Of a DNA stretch of 64,000 bases, positions 58,824-64,000 are shown one piece after another. The position numbers were made by a program, and so were the translations under genes. This DNA is from Patiria miniata (Eukaryota > Echinodermata > Asteroidea > Valvatida > Asterinidae): positions 1,549,427-1,613,426 of the forward strand of contig NW_024037064.1 in the NCBI RefSeq assembly GCF_015706575.1, given 5' to 3'. The notes below the pieces were generated by a model, which saw only the letters and a program-made list of their open reading frames with translations, ran no database searches and had not been told where the DNA came from. Position 1 is the first letter of the stretch. Every line of letters starts with the position of its first letter.

Positions 58824-60031
58824 CAGTGTTGGAGCAAAGGCTTTGGCCCTCAAGGCCAAGGCCAAGGCCAAGGCTTTGACCCTCAAGGCCAAGGCCAAGG
58901 CCAAGGCTTTGACCCTCAAGCCTCGAGGCCAAGGCCAAGGCTTAACCCTCAAGGCCAAGGCCAAGGCCCTGTTTTATGAAATGACCACTGATATAGAACT
59001 AATATTAGTCATATGAGTGACACATCAAAGAAATTTTGGTCCCCCAAAAAAAGTGGGTCAAAAAATGACGGCTTGGGCTTTGGGGTCCGCTTAAGGGCCC
59101 TGAAAAATTTTTGGATTCGAGATGCTCTGTGGTGCGATTTGAGGCAATTTCTGACTATTTTAACCGATTTCTTTTTTTAGGAAAAGATGGTCGTGTTCTC
59201 ATTGCCTGCCTTTATTACGACGTCACATAAAAAAAAAATGGTTTCGGGGTTTTTTTTGGGGGGGGGGGCATGGCCCCTTTTGGCCCCCCTGGATCCGCCC
59301 TTATCATTACGAATTGCTCGTTACGAAGAACAACATTTCTTTAATTGCAATCAACATGCTCGCATAGGCCTACACCGTTTTATGACTGCACTGTATCTAT
59401 TAAAGTATAAGTTCAGGTCTTCAATATGGTTTAACTAAACAAAATAATGATTTTCTTCTATATTGACACACACAAAAAAATTCTCCAAAGTGTAACAAAA
59501 GGGGGATCCAAGAAACTGATTTGGGAATTTTTTATTTGCTGGCCCAACATGGTCAGAAATATCAGCATTATCTAAAACAGATACATGCAAATCTTTAGCA
59601 TTTATCAGGGAGACATATACAACCAATCAGATCTATTCCATAGTTATATGCAATTGCAATTAAAGTGATCATCTCATCAGCCCCACAAGTGTACAGAATA
59701 TTTTTGCAGCAAATCTACTACAATGGTAACAAAATGTGATGCTACAAAAGTGGAAGTGTGCCCAACACACAAATCTACAGGGTGCTTCCCTCCTCCATGG
59801 TAATACAATTAAAATGGTAACAGCACAATTTCGAACAGATTTATCTGGAAAATGCAAAAATCTATGGGCCTTGAAGAGCCTTGACTCAAAATTGCAAGGC
59901 CCTGAACCCTCAAGGCCAAGGCCAAGGCCAAGGCTTTTGCCCTCAAGCCTCGAGGCCAAGGCCAAGGCCCTAAAATCCAGCCTTAAGGCAGCCTTAAGGC
60001 CAAGGCCCAGCATCAAGGCACTACATCACTG
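58824..60031. mobile_element. hAT element, 1208 bp, with AAGGCC repeats
   Basis: The ends CAGTGTTGGAGC and its approximate complement (CACTACATCACTG) are flanked by GTTGAAAT (58816-58823 and 60032-60039). The unfilled site is present in module B copy 1 at 10161-10168. Subterminal (CAAGGC)n/(GCCAAG)n arrays lie at 58845-58965 and 59900-60010. Near 59235-59310 there is a poly-T/poly-G tract and GGATCCGCCC, probably the end of a smaller nested element. No transposase ORF. Confidence 0.88.
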
Positions 60032-60515
60032 GTTGAAATGATTAGAAAATCATCCAGAATATGGACTATTCCAGAATAAATGGTTAACACTTTATATCTA
60101 GTTTAGATGGCACACATCCTGGGCCCACTTTCTTCAACATTTTTATTGCGTCCTCCGTTGACGCATACTTGACTGTTGTGTTGCAATCTGGTATTCCATC
60201 GTTTACGGAACCATGTTTAGGATGAGACAAATGATGAATTATTCAAAATGAACCAGGCTGTCTTTTAGGAACTAAACCAATCGAGCTAACGCAAAAATTA
60301 TCAAGTGGCAAGTCTTGGAACGGCCCTGCTAGCCTACCTTGTCTAAGTTCTAACCCGAGTTTTTCAGAAACCACTTTTGGATTTTGAAGAGCAGATTTTA
60401 AATTTGTTGATGTCCTAAATTTTTGATTGCCTGTAAAACCTAAAAACCAATTGTAAAACCATGAATTAAGAATTCGTACTTAATGCCATCATAGCCTTGT
60501 AACATGGTTTGAAGC

Positions 60516-61839
60516 CAGAGGTGGCAGCAAGTCATTTTTTGCAAGTCCAAGTCAAGTCACAAGTCATTGTTTGCAAGTCCAAGTCAAGTCACAAGTCATT
60601 AGGTCCAGTCACAAGTCAAGTCACAAGTCATTAGGTCCAGTCACAAGTCAAGTCACAAGTCATTTGGTCTAAAAACAAGTCAAGTCACAAGTATCTTTGT
60701 CCAAGAACACATCAAGTTGCACATTATTTTGTCCAGCTGTAATAGGCTAAAAGAATTAACCTGGCGTCAACTTACGAGTAATTTTGAACATGCCTCCTTA
60801 ATCCCCCTTTTTCAATGTGTTGCAATTACTATTCTTGTAGTTTATCACATATCTGTCAGATATTTGCCCTTTGTATACTTTAGGCCAAAAAAAAAAAGTC
60901 TCCGGTTTCTGGTATGCGCGCGCGTCGCCGTAGCCATGCGCGTCGGCAAAATGAAAACATTTTTTTTTCAATGAAAGATGATGTCTCAAAACCGCCAAAC
61001 TCACTGGTTTGACTGGAATCCTGCTGCTGCACAATTTTAACGTGTTTTTAGATTGGGTTATGGTCGAAAATAAGCTTTATGTGGCCTCTCTGGACTCCCA
61101 TACATTTGCACTAAGTTTAGTCGGGCACCATTTGCAGTCATCAGCCGACATTTGAAGCAAAAAAATCAGGTAAAAAAAAAAAAAAAGCCGCGTCGCCGCA
61201 CCACTTTTTGGGCAAGCTCCATACCAGAAACCGGAGACTTTTTTTTTTTTGCCTTAATAAATTTACTTTACATTGTAGAAATAAATGTTGAGATGACCGT
61301 GAAAAAAAGACTTCCTCACTCGATTACATGTAGTATACTAGCAATTTATTGTTCAATTTTCATGTATACTAAACGCCTACCAATGGGTTAGGCTATCCGG
61401 TATTTTACATGCAATTGACAAAGGCCTGCTTTCTTTTCATGAAAGGTTCCTTTCAAAGTTTGTTCAACCAATACATTATTAAGCAAGAGACAATTGGTCA
61501 TTGAAAACTGTAGTTTGTTGTGACAGTCTTATTGAAAACTTTTGAAACTAGTGGGAACTATTCATTTTACTGGATTCAGTGGTCTATTTTCTGGAATGAA
61601 AAAGCTAATTAAAAGTATAATAGCTTAATTAAAGTGTATTGGGTCGCTCGAGTAACGTCTGACTTGGGTTGGTAACAAGTCATTTTTTGCAATCCCAAGT
61701 CAAGTCACAAGTCATTGTTTGCAAGTCCAAGTCAAGTCACAAGTCAAAGCTGGTATTTACAAGTCAAGTCACAAGTCACAAAAATAGCGACTCGAGTCCG
61801 ACTCGAGTCCAAGTCACATGACTCGAGTCAGCAACTCTG
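60516..61839. mobile_element. hAT element, 1324 bp, with AAGTCAAGTCAC repeats
   Basis: The ends CAGAGGTGG and its approximate complement CAACTCTG are flanked by TTTGAAGC (60508-60515 and 61840-61847). The empty site is at 10592-10599 in module B copy 1. Subterminal arrays of CAAGTCAAGTCACAAGTCAT lie at 60535-60720 and 61670-61760, with GACTCGAGTCC near the right end. It carries a nested Harbinger MITE and no transposase ORF. Confidence 0.9.
60883..61253. mobile_element. Harbinger-type MITE, 371 bp, copy 2, nested in hAT
   Basis: Flanked by TTA (60880-60882 and 61254-61256). Near-identical to 55989-56356, with the same ends built on GTCTCCGGTTTCTGGTATG. It is inserted inside the hAT element, so three layers (retroelement, hAT, MITE) are stacked here. 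Confidence 0.92.
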
Positions 61840-61950
61840 TTTGAAGCACATCTTTATTTACTGGTGTTATTGGTTTGTCCTGGGATAAATGAGGTCTGTC
61901 CCCTTCCTGTTCTGCTTTTAGGCTGTGTATAGGCCTATAGGGCGATCTGA

Positions 61951-63576
61951 CTCTGTTATTATGTTTATCCACAAATGAGTTCTGGTAGCAGGGCTTTGCT
62001 TTGTGGGGTTAATTCAATGTTTTCTTTCCCCTTTCGAGCCCTGGCACGAAAACAGCTCAATAATTCAAATGTTTCCTTTCTTTATTTGAATCCCTTCAGC
62101 AAAGTGAGGACCACTGACTGATGAGGGAATTGCTCTACTGAGATGAGGATGAGCCTGCCTCAAGACATTGTCAGGGCTTCGACAGCCTCATCAAACAGAA
62201 ACCAGAGGAACCGGAAGCAGGGAGGAGGACCGACAGATGAACGGATGACCTGCTTGCTGGGCTACCCATTACTGATTCTTGAGGTTAGTTTTTAGTTACA
62301 TGTACCTAAAGAATAAGCAGAAACAAGTAATCAAAATGGGTGATCTGGCGCTTTTCTATCTTCTCCCACAAATAAAGAGTGCTGGTAGTGGGGCACTGCT
62401 TTGTGGGGTTAATTCGAACATTTCTTTCCCCCCTCCCACCTCTTGCTCTACCTTTCAGATATTTCTTAATAATGATAACCCAGTCAAAACCTAGAAAACT
62501 CAGAGTCATTGTGAAGATGTACCCTGGAGGAATGCTATCAGTCAAAACCTAGAAAAGTCAGAGTCATTGTGAAGAATTATTTGATATTTTATAATGAGGA
62601 TTTAAACGTACATACAGGCTGGACATTTGTCACAAAATGTCTCTCCCTGTTTATACATTACCCTAATCACATCATAAATTTGAAGCCATTTTGAAAACTG
62701 ATATTCTCGTTTGACAACAATGTAAAATGTAATAATGAAACTGGAAGTGCCTATTAGAAACTGAATTTGTCCTAAGCACCCTTTTCCTTGCAGTGAAAAA
62801 AAAAGAAAAAAATACTAGCTCATCTTTTACCTTTATATGCAACATCCATAAACTTATGTAATTGGCCCATTAGAACCCTCCGATGCAAACATGCATTCTT
62901 AGCCATGCTGTTACTTGGGTCAAAATCAGTCAAGTGACCGTTTTTTGACCCGATGGAATTCTATGCATAGAACTACATTATTGACCCGTTTTGACTGCTT
63001 AAGTAACTGGCCATGAGAATGACTTGACCAACTGTGACCCGTAGAACAGTTGTTGATAATGAATATTTGTTGACTGTTATTGACCCGTTAAAGTACTGTC
63101 ATAGTCAGTAAGTTGCTGGTATTGACTGTTTGAAACATGATCCCTGTCAAAACAGCTGTGGGTGCTAAAGTGCTGTTGACTGTTTTTGACTTGACAGTCC
63201 TTCTGATTTGAAAATCACAGGCGTGTGGAAAAAGGCACACCTGGACTTTTCTAGGTGTGTATTTTTTCTAGGTGTGTGATTTTCTAGGTGTGTGATCTGT
63301 GGTCCAGGGAAATTCAGGCATGCAATTGTTCACACTTCGCGGGAAGCTTTTAGGTGTGCGATGGTGTGGGGGTGTGATCGCACGCCTCAAATCAGAAGGA
63401 CTGACTTGACAAAGTGCTGTCCACAGTTGGTGTTTGGTACTGACTGAAACATAATCCCTGTCAAAAAATCCCCCCCCCCCCTCCAAAACAAACCCCTACC
63501 TATTACCCTGTTTTCAAATGCCATGTAATTGGAAGCAGAACTTTTTGGGTGGGGGCCTATTGGTATTGTCAGCAAT
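61951..63576. repeat. Module B, copy 3, non-coding part
   Basis: Follows 10730-12261 closely, with a few indels, including a short duplication near 62470-62570 (AGTCAAAACCTAGAAAA twice). It contains the same 8-bp-duplication MITE and leads into the 79-bp satellite as copy 1 does. Confidence 0.75.
63196..63402. mobile_element. 207-bp MITE, copy 2 (same site as 11894-12101)
   Basis: Ends AGTCCTTCTGATTTGA with GACTTGAC on both sides (63188-63195 and 63403-63410). The shared insertion site shows it was carried along by the module B duplication and did not insert independently. Confidence 0.85.
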
Positions 63577-64000
63577 TGGTAAGTGGCTGGTATTATCAAA
63601 CATCTGTGGCTACTGTGTGGCTGTTGATTGTTGTATTGACCTGATAAAGTATTGTCTGCAAGTGGCAGGCATTGTCCAACAGCTGTGGCTACTGTGTGGC
63701 TGTTGATTGTTGTATTGACCTGATAAAGTATTGTATGCAAGTGACTGGTATTGTCAAACAGCTGTGGCTACTGTGTGGCTGTTGATTGTTGTTTTGACCT
63801 GATAATGTATTGTCTGCAAGTGGCTGGTATTATCAAACAGCTGTGGCTACTGTGTGGCTGTTGATTGTTGTTTTGACCTGATAAAGTATTGTCTGCAAGT
63901 GGCTGGTATTGTCAAACAGCTGTGGCTACTGTGTGGCTGTTGATTGTTGTATTGACCTGATAAAGTATTGTCTACAAGTGGCTGGTATTGTCAAACAGCT
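63577..64000. repeat. 79-bp satellite, array 3 (at least 5 units, runs off the window)
   Basis: Same unit and phase as arrays 1 and 2, beginning after the same TATTGGTATTGTCAGCAATT lead-in as array 1. The array is cut by the window end. Confidence 0.9.

Larger units (their letters stand above)
60032..61950 (-). mobile_element. Fossil DIRS-like retroelement, second copy of the RT fragment
   Basis: Matches 10160-10760 in separate pieces (60032-60515 and 61848-61945). It has been interrupted by one hAT element and cut at its left by another. It is old and clearly broken, with no recognisable ends. Confidence 0.65.

Overview
This window looks like repeat-rich nuclear DNA of a marine invertebrate. 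Supporting signs are GT-AG introns, CR1/L2-type LINEs, hAT, PIF/Harbinger and TTAA-targeting DNA transposons, and abundant ACATGTAC runs. An echinoderm or another invertebrate deuterostome is my best guess, but the sequence alone does not settle the species. I see no rRNA, tRNA or CRISPR array.

Layout. 1-3.7 kb is mostly single-copy, with a possible two-exon small gene (coding 581-624 and 2486-2570). 3.7-4.34 kb is a degenerate array of ACGTTGC-type repeats. From there the window is a mosaic of shuffled blocks. Module A lies at 4441-6256 and 50094-51914. Module B, which begins with a broken DIRS-like retroelement, lies at 10.0-12.2 kb, 51915-52291 and about 58.8-63.6 kb. A 79-bp satellite lies at 12.3-12.9, 43.5-44.4 and 63.6-64.0 kb. 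Module C is an L2/CR1 LINE carrying a hAT-like insert, followed by a hairpin satellite; it lies at 13.2-18.4, 23.5-27.9 and 45.8-50.1 kb. Module D ends in the 3' part of a second, minus-strand LINE and lies at 18.4-22.5 and 27.9-33.55 kb. Comparing copies gives filled and empty sites for several insertions: a 515-bp TTAA element, a 1.16-kb Harbinger-type element and two hAT elements. A 5.2-kb long-inverted-repeat (foldback) element sits at 53299-58511.

The centrepiece is 33.6-43.25 kb, a 9.6-kb block lying between two pieces of minus-strand LINE. It holds two convergent, spliced genes. The plus-strand gene (coding 34919-38888, five coding exons, 864 codons, no stops or frameshifts) is a P-element/THAP9-type transposase. 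Its N-terminus is a ZAD-like C2-C2 zinc module instead of a THAP finger. The minus-strand gene (43050-40877, three exons) encodes an acidic N-terminus, a complete C4HC3 PHD finger, a basic linker and a roughly 340-residue domain I do not recognise; one in-frame TGA interrupts the linker. Both genes have CpG-rich promoters at the outer edges, with NRF1-like and YY1-like motifs. A transposase convergent with a PHD-finger protein recalls the RAG1/RAG2 arrangement, but in an unrelated transposase family. This is the best candidate here for an undescribed system. Whether both genes belong to one mobile unit is inference, since I could not find its terminal inverted repeats.
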